NCBI GenBank assembly: GCA_002363035.1 | Contig: DEWA01000004.1 | Span: forward strand, 6,714-44,784 | DNA: 38,071 nt | Direction: 5' to 3' | Origin: Verrucomicrobia bacterium UBA3222 | GTDB taxonomy: Bacteria > Verrucomicrobiota > Verrucomicrobiia > Opitutales > UBA9783 | In this document: positions 17,100 through 25,549 of the stretch, in pieces | How the letters are laid out: every line of letters starts with the position of its first letter | Numbering within the stretch: position 1 is the stretch's first letter | Position numbers and translations under genes: made by a program | The notes under the pieces: model-generated | What the model was told of the DNA's origin: nothing | Database searches by the model: none | The model's input: the letters and a program-made list of their open reading frames with translations, nothing else

Positions 17100-17675
17100 T
17101 TATTTCAACGGCAGGGTTTTCAAAATTTCCCGAAACGCCTCCGTCGGAAAACCCGAAACATTCGTCTGCGAGCCTTCCAAATGTACAAAGGTTTGCGTCA
17201 GCGGATGACGGATGGTGTAAGAACCTGCGCTTTTTAAAGGCTTCACTTCATCCAAATAACGGTCGATAAGCGTGTCGTCAATCGGATCGAAAGTCACTTT
17301 CGTCTCGATGGTTGTCGCATAACGAAAATTTGCCGCTTTACAAACGATCTCCAAGCCCGTGACCGCCGAATGCGTCTTCCCCGACAGCAGTTGCAACGTG
17401 CGTTTGGCGTCGGCGAGATCCTTCGGTTTATTGAAGACGACTGTTCCGAAGATAACGACCGTGTCCGCACCGATGACCCGCGCATCGGGGAACTGATCCG
17501 CAACAAAAGACGCTTTCAGGTGCGCGTTGGTTTGCGGTACCCAAACGGGCGGATTATTGCCGGGCTCGCGCACTTCGTCAACATCGGGCGAAACGCAACG
17601 AAATTCGGGCAAAATTTCCGAAAGCAGACGCTTTCGTTCGGGAGAGGAGGAGGCTAAAATCCACGTGCGTTGCAT
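17100..17675 (-). CDS. maf: Maf-family nucleotide pyrophosphatase
   Basis: A housecleaning enzyme that hydrolyses non-canonical or modified nucleoside triphosphates. Maf motifs are in order: WILASSSPERKRLLSE at the N-terminus, VIGADTVVIFG (catalytic Asp), NKPKDLADAKRTLQLLSGKTHSAVTG and SAGSYTI. The length from Met 17675 is 191 residues, as usual. The frame is open to 17735, but the extra 20 residues precede the conserved start and are unlikely. Its stop faces the stop of the nuclease gene with only four bases between them. Confidence 0.93.
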   Translation of the reverse strand: MQRTWILASSSPERKRLLSEILPEFRCVSPDVDEVREPGNNPPVWVPQTNAHLKASFVADQFPDARVIGADTVVIFGTVVFNKPKDLADAKRTLQLLSGKTHSAVTGLEIVCKAANFRYATTIETKVTFDPIDDTLIDRYLDEVKPLKSAGSYTIRHPLTQTFVHLEGSQTNVSGFPTEAFREILKTLPLK

Positions 17676-17927
17676 AAAAATACTTCGTTGTTTTTTTAAG
17701 TCGGCATTCTCTGTCGGAGAAGGAAACGCCGCCATCTTCTAGCATTTGTTTGTTCGAATTGCAACCTTAAACGCTCGTTATTCGCACGGATTTTCAACGA
17801 TAACCGTGTTCAAACTTGAAAATTTCAGACTGTGGAAGTCATTTTGCACGCGTAAATCCTTCGAAGGGTACCCGGGGCTTCCACGCGCATTTCCGTTCCC
17901 AAACCGCATTTATATCTATAAACTGGT
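17676..17927. other. Gene-free stretch with a large imperfect hairpin
   Basis: Between sufU and maf. Near 17834-17884 GTGGAAG and CTTCCAC form an inverted repeat. The loop contains the palindromes CCTTCGAAGG and GGTACC/CCCGGG-like steps. It could be a terminator-like or regulatory RNA structure downstream of sufU, but it has no T run. I see no reading frame with support. Confidence 0.3.
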
Positions 17928-18455
17928 CTATGAACCGCATCCGCAACCGTCATTGAGATGTTTGCCGTTGGGCGTGCTTCCGTTGCCGCAACAACCGCAG
18001 GAGGCGGAACTTTCTTTGTTTGTGTCGGATATTGCCGGCTGATTCAAAGCTTTCAGAAACGCATGCCATGCCAATGTCGCGCATTTGATACGCATCGGAA
18101 ACTTACGCACGCCGAGCAGGGCTTCCAGTTCGCCCAAATTATCGGGTTGCTCCGCCGTTGCATCGTTAAGCCATTTTAAAATGCCCTGCGCATTTTTTTC
18201 GGCATCCGTTACCGATAAACCTTCCAAACGCAACGTCATCAACGACGCGGAAGCTTTGCAAATCGCACACCCCTGCCCCGTAAAGGAGATTTCTTTTATT
18301 CGGTCGCTTTCAATCCGCAAATGCACGGTGATTTCGTCGCCGCAGAGCGGATTGTGCCCGTGCGCCGCGTGTGTCGGTTGCGACAGGGCGTAAAAGTGAT
18401 GCGGTTGCTCGTTGTGTGCCAGCAACACCTCGCGATACATTTCAAGCGAACTCAT
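17928..18455 (-). CDS. sufU: SufU-type Fe-S scaffold / sulfur-transfer protein with a Cys-rich tail
   Basis: An IscU-fold protein that receives sulfur from SufS. The conserved ligands are Cys38 and Asp40 (NPLCGDEI), Cys63 (GQGCAICKASAS) and Cys125 (RIKCATLAWHAF), with the SufU-typical insertion between the second and third Cys. Residues 146-175 form an extra tail, SASCGCCGNGSTPNGKHLND followed by GCGCGS, with five more cysteines that normal SufU proteins lack. It follows sufS by 115 bases on the same strand and probably shares its transcript. Confidence 0.92.
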   Translation of the reverse strand: MSSLEMYREVLLAHNEQPHHFYALSQPTHAAHGHNPLCGDEITVHLRIESDRIKEISFTGQGCAICKASASLMTLRLEGLSVTDAEKNAQGILKWLNDATAEQPDNLGELEALLGVRKFPMRIKCATLAWHAFLKALNQPAISDTNKESSASCGCCGNGSTPNGKHLNDGCGCGS

Positions 18456-18570
18456 CTTTTAAAACAGTAAAACAACCCGTTGTAATACCCAATCCGAAAA
18501 CTTGAGATTTTGGTGTCCGTCCCCGAACCTGAAGGGAAGGCATGCTTAGGCAAACGGCTTCCGTCGCATT

Positions 18571-19836
18571 TCATCTCTTAAAAATTTCAACTGCGCGCTT
18601 CAATGCCACCACCAAACGATCGACATCTTCGCGCGTATTGTACAACCCGAACGAGGCGCGCACGAGACCGCTCGGGTAATTAAGGCGTTTCATGAGCGGC
18701 TGACAGCAGTGAAAACCGGCACGCAACGCGATGTTATCGTCGCAAACCAAACTTGCAACATCGTGCGGATGCAGACCGTCGACGAGAAACGAAACCACCG
18801 CCGTGCGTCGCGTCGGGCAGGGCGCCAAACGAATGAAGGAAAGCGCGGATAAACGTTCTTCGGCGTATTGAACCACATCCTCTTCGTGCTTTGAGAGTGC
18901 TTCCCAATCGAATTGTCGCAGGTAATCGATCGCAACGCCGAAGCCGATGATGTCCGCAATCGGCGGCGTGCCTGCTTCGAAACGAAACGGAACCTCCGCC
19001 GGCGTAAAGCGGTCAATTTCGACCGTTTCCATCATCGTTCCGCCGCCGTGCCAGGGCGGCAACGTTTCCAGCAATGCGCGTTTGCCGTAAAAAAATCCCG
19101 CTCCCGTCGGACCGTACGCTTTGTGCGCCGAACCGACCAGAAAATCGCAATCCAAATCCTTTACGTCGATCGCAACGTGCGCCAATGCCTGCGCCGCATC
19201 AATCACCACAAGCGTACCGTTGGCATGCGCGCGTTTGATGATTTCTTTTACGGGCGGGATGAGACCGAGAACGTTGGAAAGGTGCGAAAACGCGAGCAAT
19301 TTGGTCTTGGGTGTTAAGAGTTCCTCCAGACGCGACGGATCCAAACGTCCGTCTTCTTCCAAACGCCACCCTTTAATCCGAATGCCGCGCTTGGCTTGCT
19401 GCATCTGCCAGGGGATTTGGTTCGAATGATGTTCCAATTCGGTGACAATAACCTCATCATTCGGCTGAAAGTACCGTTGCCCGATGATCTCCGCCAGGGC
19501 ATTCAGGGCTTCCGTTGCGCCGCGCGTAAAGATAATCTCTTCCGCCGCATCGGCGTGAATAAAATCCGCCAGACGTTTGCGCGTTCCTTCGTAGGCTTCC
19601 GTGGCGCGCTGTCCCCACTCGTAATAACCGCGGTGAACGTTGGCGTTGTAGTTGGTGTAAAAATCCGTCAGCGCGTCGATGACGCAACGCGGTTTCTGCG
19701 TGGTCGCCGAATTGTCCAGCCAGACGATCGATTGACCGTTCGAATTACGGTGGGAAAGCGACGGAAAATCATCACGAATGGACGCAACATCCAACGGTCG
19801 CTTCGCACATCCTCCGTTTCCTGTTGCCTCCGCCAT
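18571..19836 (-). CDS. sufS: Cysteine desulfurase SufS
   Basis: A class II PLP-dependent cysteine desulfurase. The PLP lysine is Lys239 in GSAHKAYGPTG. The catalytic Cys377 is in LRAGFHCCQPLM, a form of the RxGxHCAxP loop. VIDAAQALAH gives the PLP-contacting Asp. The whole SufS layout (FPSLSHRNSNGQSIVWLDNSATTQKP at the start, NVHRGYYEWGQRAT and GTPPIADIIGFGVAI) is intact. GAGGGG lies directly before the ATG. It is followed by sufU, but no sufB, sufC or sufD is adjacent. A tRNA-Gln gene lies 93 bases upstream in the same orientation. Confidence 0.96.
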   Translation of the reverse strand: MAEATGNGGCAKRPLDVASIRDDFPSLSHRNSNGQSIVWLDNSATTQKPRCVIDALTDFYTNYNANVHRGYYEWGQRATEAYEGTRKRLADFIHADAAEEIIFTRGATEALNALAEIIGQRYFQPNDEVIVTELEHHSNQIPWQMQQAKRGIRIKGWRLEEDGRLDPSRLEELLTPKTKLLAFSHLSNVLGLIPPVKEIIKRAHANGTLVVIDAAQALAHVAIDVKDLDCDFLVGSAHKAYGPTGAGFFYGKRALLETLPPWHGGGTMMETVEIDRFTPAEVPFRFEAGTPPIADIIGFGVAIDYLRQFDWEALSKHEEDVVQYAEERLSALSFIRLAPCPTRRTAVVSFLVDGLHPHDVASLVCDDNIALRAGFHCCQPLMKRLNYPSGLVRASFGLYNTREDVDRLVVALKRAVEIFKR

Positions 19837-19929
19837 CCCCTCTGTTGCCTTCGTTTGATCTTTCGGGCTTTCCGCCTTAAAAATTTCCCTCGTATGCTTT
19901 TATCTTTTCGCCCCTTTTAATCGCCTCCC

Positions 19930-20003
19930 TGGCTGCCCGACAAGGATTCGAACCTCGACTGAATGGACCAAAACCACGTGTGCTACCGTTACACTATCGG
20001 GCA
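19930..20003 (-). tRNA. tRNA-Gln (anticodon TTG)
   Basis: The minus strand folds as a complete cloverleaf. Acceptor TGCCCGA pairs perfectly with TCGGGCA, followed by discriminator G and an encoded CCA (19932-19930). The D arm is GTGT/GCAC, the T arm CGAGG-TTCGAAT-CCTTG, and the anticodon loop TTTTGGT with TTG at 19971-19969. The first pair of the anticodon stem (C-T) is mismatched, and the variable loop has four bases. The U1-A72 pair is the usual glutamine identity feature. Confidence 0.93.
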
Positions 20004-20024
20004 AACAATAGTCGCTACGCATTC

Positions 20025-20053
20025 ATCATCTGTCCGTCGGGTTTGTTTGTCAA
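20025..20053 (-). promoter_or_regulatory. Promoter of tRNA-Gln
   Basis: A perfect TTGACA (20053-20048), 17 bases and GATGAT (20030-20025). The expected start lies about 15 bases before the mature tRNA. No terminator is visible between the tRNA and sufS, so read-through into sufS is possible. Confidence 0.65.
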
Positions 20054-20098
20054 TTCGTTTCCGACAACAATAACCTGCTTTCGAAGCGATCAAACCTT

Positions 20099-20127
20099 GC
20101 AACAAAGAGCATTTTTCGGTATTCCAA
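20099..20127 (+). promoter_or_regulatory. Possible promoter of the SemiSWEET-thiN operon
   Basis: TTGCAA, 17 bases, then a weak TATTCC, with eight bases to the ATG at 20134. The spacing matches other predicted leaderless starts here, but the -10 box alone would not be convincing. Confidence 0.35.
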
Positions 20128-20133
20128 AAACGG

Positions 20134-20385
20134 ATGGAAAAGTTCTTCGGGAAGTTGGCGATGGTGACGACTCTCATCGGTCTGATACCGCAAATTATCA
20201 AAGCCCATCGCACGAAAACCATGAAAGATGTTTCGCTGTTCATGCTGCTCAACTGCTGGGTATGTGCGTTTTCGTGGCTGATTTACGGAATTTGCATTGC
20301 TTCTTCGGAGTTGATTTGGAGTGAGATTTTTTGCCTCATCGTCACGACGATTTCGGTCATGCAGAAAATTTCCTATGACCGTTGA
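20134..20385 (+). CDS. SemiSWEET-type sugar transporter (PQ-loop/MtN3 family)
   Basis: An 83-residue, three-helix membrane protein that dimerises to transport sugars in this family. The PQ-loop is GLIPQIIKAHRTKTMKDVSLFMLLN, followed by a Trp-rich second helix (CWVCAFSWLIYGICIA) and a third helix (LIWSEIFCLIVTTISVMQKISY). Length and motif match bacterial SemiSWEETs. Its stop overlaps the start of the thiamine pyrophosphokinase by 11 bases. The pairing might suggest a thiamine-related substrate, but the motif itself says sugar. Confidence 0.9.
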   Translation: MEKFFGKLAMVTTLIGLIPQIIKAHRTKTMKDVSLFMLLNCWVCAFSWLIYGICIASSELIWSEIFCLIVTTISVMQKISYDR

Positions 20386-21001
20386 CGAAGGTCGTTACCG
20401 TTCGGTGCTGTGCCTTGACGGCGAATTGCCGCTTGAATTTTTAAAACACACATCTCTGCCGCTGATTGCGGCGGACGGGGCGGCGAACCGACTGGTCGAA
20501 AACGGTTTGGAACCGTCGGTGATCGTCGGCGATTGCGACAGCGTACGGACGGAGTTATTACAACAATATCCGCATGTTCGCGATGTTTCGCAGGATACGA
20601 CGGATTTCGAGAAAACGTTTTCGTACCTGAAAAAAGAACACTTACTGCCGACGATTGTCGTCGGTATGAGCGGCGGTTGTTTGGACAGAATTTTGTCGAA
20701 TGTTTTTATTTTCTCCCAAACCGATGCCCTCTTCCTGTCGGATACGCTGATCGGTTTCGTGCTGACGGGGCGAAAAACCTTCGATTGGGTAGTTGATACA
20801 AAAGTTTCCTTATTCGGTTGCCCGCACGCAATCGTGACATCGCAGGGCTTAAAGTGGGAACTGAACCGCACGGAATTGACCTTCGGCGGCTTCCAATCGT
20901 GTTCCAACCGTGTTCAAACGTCGCCGTTGATCTTGGAGGTCGAAGGGAAAATTTTGGTATTTGTGTACCGTTGTGAAATTAAAGATGCGGGGAGTTTGTA
21001 A
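20375..21001 (+). CDS. thiN: Thiamine pyrophosphokinase
   Basis: Transfers pyrophosphate from ATP to thiamine, giving thiamine diphosphate. The protein starts MTVDEGRYRSVLCLDGELP, with LIAADGAANRLVENGLEPSVIVGDCDSV, the ATP/Mg region typical of the family, then DTTDFEKTFSYL and MSGGCLDRILSNVF. The last of these corresponds to the GGRxDHxLAN motif, with His and Thr replaced. The C-terminal B1-type domain (LKWELNRTELTFGGFQSCSN) is also present. The frame is open from 20321, but the ATG at 20375 is the natural start and overlaps the upstream gene. A clear terminator follows at 21126. Confidence 0.88.
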   Translation: MTVDEGRYRSVLCLDGELPLEFLKHTSLPLIAADGAANRLVENGLEPSVIVGDCDSVRTELLQQYPHVRDVSQDTTDFEKTFSYLKKEHLLPTIVVGMSGGCLDRILSNVFIFSQTDALFLSDTLIGFVLTGRKTFDWVVDTKVSLFGCPHAIVTSQGLKWELNRTELTFGGFQSCSNRVQTSPLILEVEGKILVFVYRCEIKDAGSL

Positions 21002-21125
21002 GCGCGGATGCGGAAATGTCGCAAACGGCAAAGCAGGGTATTTGTCGTGCTTTTGACATCGCCGAGCGTTTGTGATCCGGAAAACATTTTCGCGATGCAA
21101 TCCTTCCTGCCGGTACTCAAAGCAC

Positions 21126-21161
21126 AACCGAAGGCACTTATCGGAGTCCCTTCGGTTTTTT
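21126..21161 (+). terminator. Rho-independent terminator after thiN
   Basis: AACCGAAGG (21126-21134) and CCTTCGGTT (21149-21157) form a perfect nine-pair stem with a 14-base loop, followed by a run of Ts. Downstream of thiN on the plus strand; no useful T run on the minus strand. Confidence 0.88.
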
Positions 21162-21208
21162 ATCTTTGTGCGTTAAAAACGGCTTTTTGAAGAAAATTCC
21201 CGCTCTCC

Positions 21209-21952
21209 TTAGAATTGATACGTTAATCCCACTTCGGCGGCGTGAAGAACGTTTTGTTTAAAGGTGCTCTTCCATTCCGCACCGTCTTCCGTTGCGGACG
21301 TCTTTAAATCTCCCGGCATCCAACGCAAGCGATACCCGAGGCTTAATGTCCAACAGTCGTTCAAATAAACACCGAATCCGGCAAATCCCTGACCCAGAAA
21401 ACGCCATTTGGACGCATGTATTTGGGAACTTTCATTCCAGGTACCTAACAAGGTTCCTTCTTCGTAATCGTTTCCGGTCAGCGTCGTCCGTACCAGACCG
21501 GCGCCGACACCGCCGTACAAAAACAAACGTTCGGTGCAGTCGCGGCGCAACGTGACGTTGCAGGCACCGAAGAAATTTTCGAATTTTCCGTCACCGTTGC
21601 ATTTTGTCATACCGACAACCGCGTCGGGAGGATTAAACGTGTGATCGATGTGCAATTTCTGCGTAAAATATCCCAATTCCAAACCGACCTGCAGGCGGCC
21701 GTCGCAACAGGAAACGCCGAACTCGCCCGAGCCCGACCATGCGTTTTTTAAAGACCTTTTTTCGCTCCAATCGACAATGCCGTCCGCTTTTTGGCAATAT
21801 GTTCCTTTCCCGAACGCCCAACCGCCGCGTAACGTCGCATACGGGGTCCACTCTCTCCCGTAATCGATATCCGCATCACCTGCTCCCGATGCAACGGAAA
21901 CGGACGACGCCAAGCTCAACAAAACGATACCAGACAGTGAAGCATGGTTCAT
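21209..21952 (-). CDS. Outer-membrane beta-barrel protein (OmpA/OMP_b-brl type)
   Basis: A 247-residue exported protein. The signal peptide LSGIVLLSLASSVSVASGAG is followed by alternating aromatic/hydrophobic strands (YATLRGGWAFGKGTY, LQVGLELGYFTQKLHID, LFLYGGVGAGLVRTTL, GFGVYLNDCWTLSLGYRLRW). It ends in LTYQF, with the C-terminal Phe needed for barrel assembly. About eight strands fit a small eight-stranded barrel. It has several Cys residues, some adjacent (SCCDG), which is unusual for a barrel. Its specific role is unknown. It is probably monocistronic, with a strong promoter that predicts an almost leaderless transcript. Confidence 0.85.
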   Translation of the reverse strand: MNHASLSGIVLLSLASSVSVASGAGDADIDYGREWTPYATLRGGWAFGKGTYCQKADGIVDWSEKRSLKNAWSGSGEFGVSCCDGRLQVGLELGYFTQKLHIDHTFNPPDAVVGMTKCNGDGKFENFFGACNVTLRRDCTERLFLYGGVGAGLVRTTLTGNDYEEGTLLGTWNESSQIHASKWRFLGQGFAGFGVYLNDCWTLSLGYRLRWMPGDLKTSATEDGAEWKSTFKQNVLHAAEVGLTYQF

Positions 21953-21960
21953 ATAAATTC

Positions 21961-21989
21961 AGTATAACGTCGTAAAGGGCAGATATCAA
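21961..21989 (-). promoter_or_regulatory. Promoter of the outer-membrane protein gene
   Basis: TTGATA (21989-21984), 17 bases, TATACT (21966-21961), then eight bases to the ATG. One of the best sigma70 matches in the window, again with no room for a leader or ribosome site. Confidence 0.75.
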
Positions 21990-22390
21990 AGAGTTTTTGA
22001 AGTTGATGGTTTTGGAATCGATCGGGATGCGTGGAATATCCTTAATGTTCACGTCGTATTCCGAGCAGGGTGCGGTATTTTTTAAGTGTACGGAAGCGAC
22101 GGCGTTTCCTCCGTATCTCCAAAAAATCAATATCTTTCGGAAAAAGTACAACCTTGTTGCCAAAGACGATACGATTTCCGTCGCATACCTTTGTTATCGA
22201 AGTGTCTTCGGGGATTTTATTAAACGGCAATCGACGTCAAAGACACGATTTTAAATCGATAAACACATACACTTTCCGTCATTGTTCCTGCCTCTGTTGT
22301 TGAACGCAGGCTCCGTCTTTTTGAAACATGGGAGCATCGGAGCATATTCGTGCATCGTGTACGGAAGGTGTCCGCCGTATCTCTTTTCGA
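21990..22390. other. AT-rich intergenic region between divergent promoters
   Basis: The stretch between the outer-membrane protein promoter and the lolC promoter. Short frames on both strands have no ribosome site, hydrophobic pattern or recognisable motif. I see no RNA gene or repeat. Confidence 0.4.
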
Positions 22391-22419
22391 TTGCGGCAAA
22401 AGTCTTATTTTTTCATTAT
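22391..22419 (+). promoter_or_regulatory. Promoter of lolC/E
   Basis: TTGCGG (22391-22396), 17 bases, CATTAT (22414-22419) and seven bases to GTG at 22427. It supports GTG as the start, because a start at 22328 would place the promoter inside the gene. Confidence 0.55.
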
Positions 22420-22426
22420 TTTCACG

Positions 22427-23656
22427 GTGGGGCATCGTTGGGTCTTCCTGTTGGCGTGGCGTTATTTGTTCCCGAAAAAACGCTTCGGAACGTTTTTTAC
22501 CTGGATGTCGGTTGTGGGGATTGCGGCGGGCGTGGCGTTATTGATGATTGTGTTGAGCATCATGAACGGCTTCGATACACATATCGCCGAGAAATTGATC
22601 CAAATCAATGGCGTAATTAAAATCATCGCAAGGCGTCCGATTGCAAAGGACGAAGTTTTTTTGGAAAACATTCGGCGGTTGCCGCACGTAAAGGCGATTA
22701 CGCCGTATGTTGCGGGGATTTCCATGATGCAGGTCGGCGAGCGCGTTGCATTGCCGAAATGCCTCGGTTTGGATATTGAGACGGCGCCTTCGGTTTTACC
22801 GCTGGAACGGTTTCTTACAAAAGGATCGCTTAATGGTTTAAAGGATGGCGCGTGGGTGAGTGAGGCACTGGCGCACGAATGCGGTTTGGACGTCGGCGAT
22901 ACATTTGAGCTTTATTCCCCGCTGGCGTTGGAAGCCATGAAAAAGGAAGAACTCCTCTTACCGCAGGAGGTAACGGTTGCGGGGCTGTTTAAAACCGGGT
23001 GGGCGGAAGCGGATCGTTCGACGGTGCTTTTGCCGTTGGAGCTGGCGCAGGAATTGTACGCTCTGTCGGATAACGTGCACGGTTTCAGCGTCGAAGCGGA
23101 CAGAAAGTATTTGGGCGAAGTTTGTCGTGACATCAACCATCTTCTACCACCTGGGTTGGTTGCCTACACCTGGAATACGCTCAATGCGGACTTTTTGTAT
23201 ATTTTGAAGCTCGAAAAAGCCATGTGTTTCTTTGTCTTGCTGTTCGTGGTGGCGGTAGCGGCATTTTCCATGAGCAGCGGTCTGATGTCCGCCGTGGTAC
23301 GAAAACGGCGCGAATTAGCCTTACTGCGTACCTGGGGCGCGACGAAAACGGATCTTTCGTTGCTGTTCGGTCTGCAAAGCCTGCTGTTGGGATTTTTGGG
23401 ATTATTGACGGGTTTTGCGGGTGCCGCCGTGATTTTGCACGAGCGCAACACCATTGTGCGCGGATTGACGGGTTGGCTGTTACCGAAGGATGCGTTGTGG
23501 AATTTTTACGATGTCGAAACCCTGCCTGCCGTCTGGAGCCGACAGGATATGCTGTGGATTGTGCTCTTAACACTGGTGATGACGCTGTTGGCGAGTTTAT
23601 TGCCGATCGGACGCATGTATAAACTGCCGTTGGTGCAGAGTTTAAGGCGGGGATAA
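22427..23656 (+). CDS. lolC: Lipoprotein-releasing ABC permease LolC/LolE
   Basis: Inner-membrane part of the Lol exporter, which extracts lipoproteins for transfer to the outer membrane. From the GTG at 22427 (409 residues) it reads FLLAWRYLFPKKRFGTFFTWMSVVGIAAGVALLMIVLSIMNGF, the canonical LolC/E N-terminus. Then come a large periplasmic domain (residues about 40-240), three C-terminal helices (FFVLLFVVAVAAFSMSSGLM, LLFGLQSLLLGFLGLLTGFAG, WIVLLTLVMTLLASLLPI) and the cytoplasmic coupling segment VVRKRRELALLRTWGAT. The frame is open from 22328. Only one such gene is present here, so the transporter may be a homodimer or its partner lies elsewhere. Confidence 0.92.
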   Translation: MGHRWVFLLAWRYLFPKKRFGTFFTWMSVVGIAAGVALLMIVLSIMNGFDTHIAEKLIQINGVIKIIARRPIAKDEVFLENIRRLPHVKAITPYVAGISMMQVGERVALPKCLGLDIETAPSVLPLERFLTKGSLNGLKDGAWVSEALAHECGLDVGDTFELYSPLALEAMKKEELLLPQEVTVAGLFKTGWAEADRSTVLLPLELAQELYALSDNVHGFSVEADRKYLGEVCRDINHLLPPGLVAYTWNTLNADFLYILKLEKAMCFFVLLFVVAVAAFSMSSGLMSAVVRKRRELALLRTWGATKTDLSLLFGLQSLLLGFLGLLTGFAGAAVILHERNTIVRGLTGWLLPKDALWNFYDVETLPAVWSRQDMLWIVLLTLVMTLLASLLPIGRMYKLPLVQSLRRG

Positions 23657-23727
23657 AGGGGGAACGGTCAGGTCGTGAACAAAAGCAGACTTGAAGGCAT
23701 GTGTATTTGAACGTAGTTTGGAGAAAA

Positions 23728-24450
23728 GTGAACATTCAAAGCACCGAAGCGGCGACTGAAATCGGCGAACACATCGCTGTCGAACCGCTGCTGGCGGTCG
23801 AAAATTTATCTAAGAGTTTCGGGACGCAACTGCTGTGGCGGGACGTTTCCTTTACGTTGAATAAAGGCGAAAGTTTATCCGTCTGTGGTATTTCGGGATC
23901 GGGAAAATCAACGCTTTTGTTGGCAATCGGCGGGTTGGAAATGATTCAAAGCGGAACGGTGACGTTTGACGGACGTCCCGTTATCGGCGGGCGGCAGGCG
24001 TTTATCGAGGGCATCGGGTACGTATTCCAGCATTATCATCTTATCGAGGAATTGACGGTTCGTGAAAATCTGCTGTTGCCGTTTTCAATACGCTTCGGAG
24101 GCAGACAAATGCCCGATATTTGGGACGAAGTCTTGGATTTGTTGGGGTTAAGGGAACTTTTGGATCGTCTGCCGACGACGTTATCGGGCGGAGAACAACA
24201 ACGTGCGGCGTTGGCGCGTGCGGTTCTGATGAAACCAAAACTGCTTCTTGCGGACGAACCGACCGGCAGTCTGGACGAAGCCACGGGTGCGCGCGTGATG
24301 GAATTGCTTTTGCAAGTCTGTCGACGCTTTCGTATGAGTCTGATTTTGGTGACGCATTCGCAGACATTCGCGGCGCGGACGGATCGCCGAATGTTACTCA
24401 AGGACGGTTTTTTGTGCGAACAAGGTTACAAAAGGGAGGTTGACGGGTGA
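23728..24450 (+). CDS. lolD: Lipoprotein-releasing ABC ATPase LolD
   Basis: Cytoplasmic ATPase partner of LolC/E. From GTG 23728: Walker A GISGSGKST (54-62), Q-loop YVFQHYHLIEELTV with the Leu-rich LolD-type segment, signature LSGGEQQRAALARAVL, Walker B LLLADEPTGSLD and H-loop VTHS. GGAG sits a few bases upstream of this GTG. The frame could also begin at a GTG at 23701. The gap to the permease gene is 71 bases. LolD rather than MacB or FtsE follows from the LolC/E neighbour. Confidence 0.93.
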   Translation: MNIQSTEAATEIGEHIAVEPLLAVENLSKSFGTQLLWRDVSFTLNKGESLSVCGISGSGKSTLLLAIGGLEMIQSGTVTFDGRPVIGGRQAFIEGIGYVFQHYHLIEELTVRENLLLPFSIRFGGRQMPDIWDEVLDLLGLRELLDRLPTTLSGGEQQRAALARAVLMKPKLLLADEPTGSLDEATGARVMELLLQVCRRFRMSLILVTHSQTFAARTDRRMLLKDGFLCEQGYKREVDG

Positions 24451-24604
24451 AAATCTTTGCTTGAAGCGGTCTTGAAGCCGGGTGTTCCTCGGCAACGGAG
24501 CAGCTTGGTAACATACGCGGACGGAGATAAAGGAGTGTTTTTGGATTTCTTTTTCGAAAAATTGCGATATTTTTGGTGATGTGTGCCGTTAAAAGAAATA
24601 AGGA

Positions 24605-25549
24605 ATGGCAGAAGTGAATATGAATAAAGTTACCTGCGGCGTTATCGGCGTCGGTCACCTGGGAATGCACCATGCGCGGCTGTATTCGGAGCTTGAAAAT
24701 GCGAAACTGGTCGGCGTTTTCGATACGGATACACTGCGCGCAAAGGTGATTGCCGACCAATACGGATGCGAAGCGTTTCCGTCTGTGGCGGCGTTGGCAA
24801 AAAAATGTCAAGCCCTGAGTGTTGTGACCCCGACGACGATGCATGCGGCAACAGCAATTCCTTTATTGGAAGCCGGCTGTCACCTGTTGGTCGAAAAACC
24901 GCTCTGTACGAATTTGGCGGAAGCGGAGGCAATGATTGCGGCGGCGGAAGCGCATCACTGCATTCTGCAGGTCGGACACGTGGAGCATTTTAACCCCGTG
25001 AACGGTTATTTGGAAACGCACGTGCGTGCACCGAAATACATTACCGCCGATCGCCTGTCGCCGTTCCCGAACCGCGGCACCGACGTCGGCGTAACGTTGG
25101 ATTTGATGATCCACGATTTGGGTGTTGTGTTGCAACTGGTGCGGTCGCCCGTTCGTTCGATCGAAGCCATCGGTATCGGCGTTTTGTCGCAAACCGAAGA
25201 CATTGCCAATGCGCGCCTGCATTTCGAAAACGGTTGCATCGCCGATTTTAATACTTCGCGCGTGAGCACCAAAAAGGAACGCACATTGCGGATTTTTCAG
25301 CCGGGCGGGTATTTATCGATGGATTTTATGGCGCAGAGCGGGCATCGGGTTTGGAAGGAAGCCGGTTGTATCCGACAGGAGGCAGTTCCGTTGCAAAAAA
25401 CGGAACCTTTGAAGGCGGAATTAAAATCCTTCATCGATTGCATCTTACATGCGCACGCACCGAAGGTGGACGGTTACGTTGCGCGTTCGGCATTATCAAC
25501 GGCATTGGAAATCACGCGTCAAATTCAAAGCAAGGGTCTTGTGTCGTAG
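24605..25549 (+). CDS. Gfo/Idh/MocA-family oxidoreductase, possibly GnnA-like
   Basis: An NAD(P)-dependent sugar oxidoreductase. The Rossmann motif GVIGVGHLGMHHARL is at residues 12-26, the family EKPL at 97-100 and the catalytic-region motif TLDLMIHDLGVVLQLV later on. Length (314) is normal. It sits between lolD and lpxB. In some bacteria the UDP-GlcNAc 3-dehydrogenase GnnA, which starts the path to lipid A with four amide-linked acyl chains, is a member of this family near lpxA/lpxB. That makes GnnA a reasonable guess, but the partner aminotransferase GnnB is not here. The start is uncertain: ATG 24605 has AAGGA only one base away; GTG 24614 would be better spaced. Confidence 0.82.
   Translation: MAEVNMNKVTCGVIGVGHLGMHHARLYSELENAKLVGVFDTDTLRAKVIADQYGCEAFPSVAALAKKCQALSVVTPTTMHAATAIPLLEAGCHLLVEKPLCTNLAEAEAMIAAAEAHHCILQVGHVEHFNPVNGYLETHVRAPKYITADRLSPFPNRGTDVGVTLDLMIHDLGVVLQLVRSPVRSIEAIGIGVLSQTEDIANARLHFENGCIADFNTSRVSTKKERTLRIFQPGGYLSMDFMAQSGHRVWKEAGCIRQEAVPLQKTEPLKAELKSFIDCILHAHAPKVDGYVARSALSTALEITRQIQSKGLVS

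Noticed and set aside
20321..20374. Longer N-terminus for thiN
   Set aside because: The extra residues are an antisense-like stretch inside the SemiSWEET gene; the ATG at 20375 gives the normal start.
22328..22426. ATG start for lolC at 22328
   Set aside because: The extra 33 residues are not part of LolC/E and would contain the promoter; GTG 22427 is at the conserved N-terminus.
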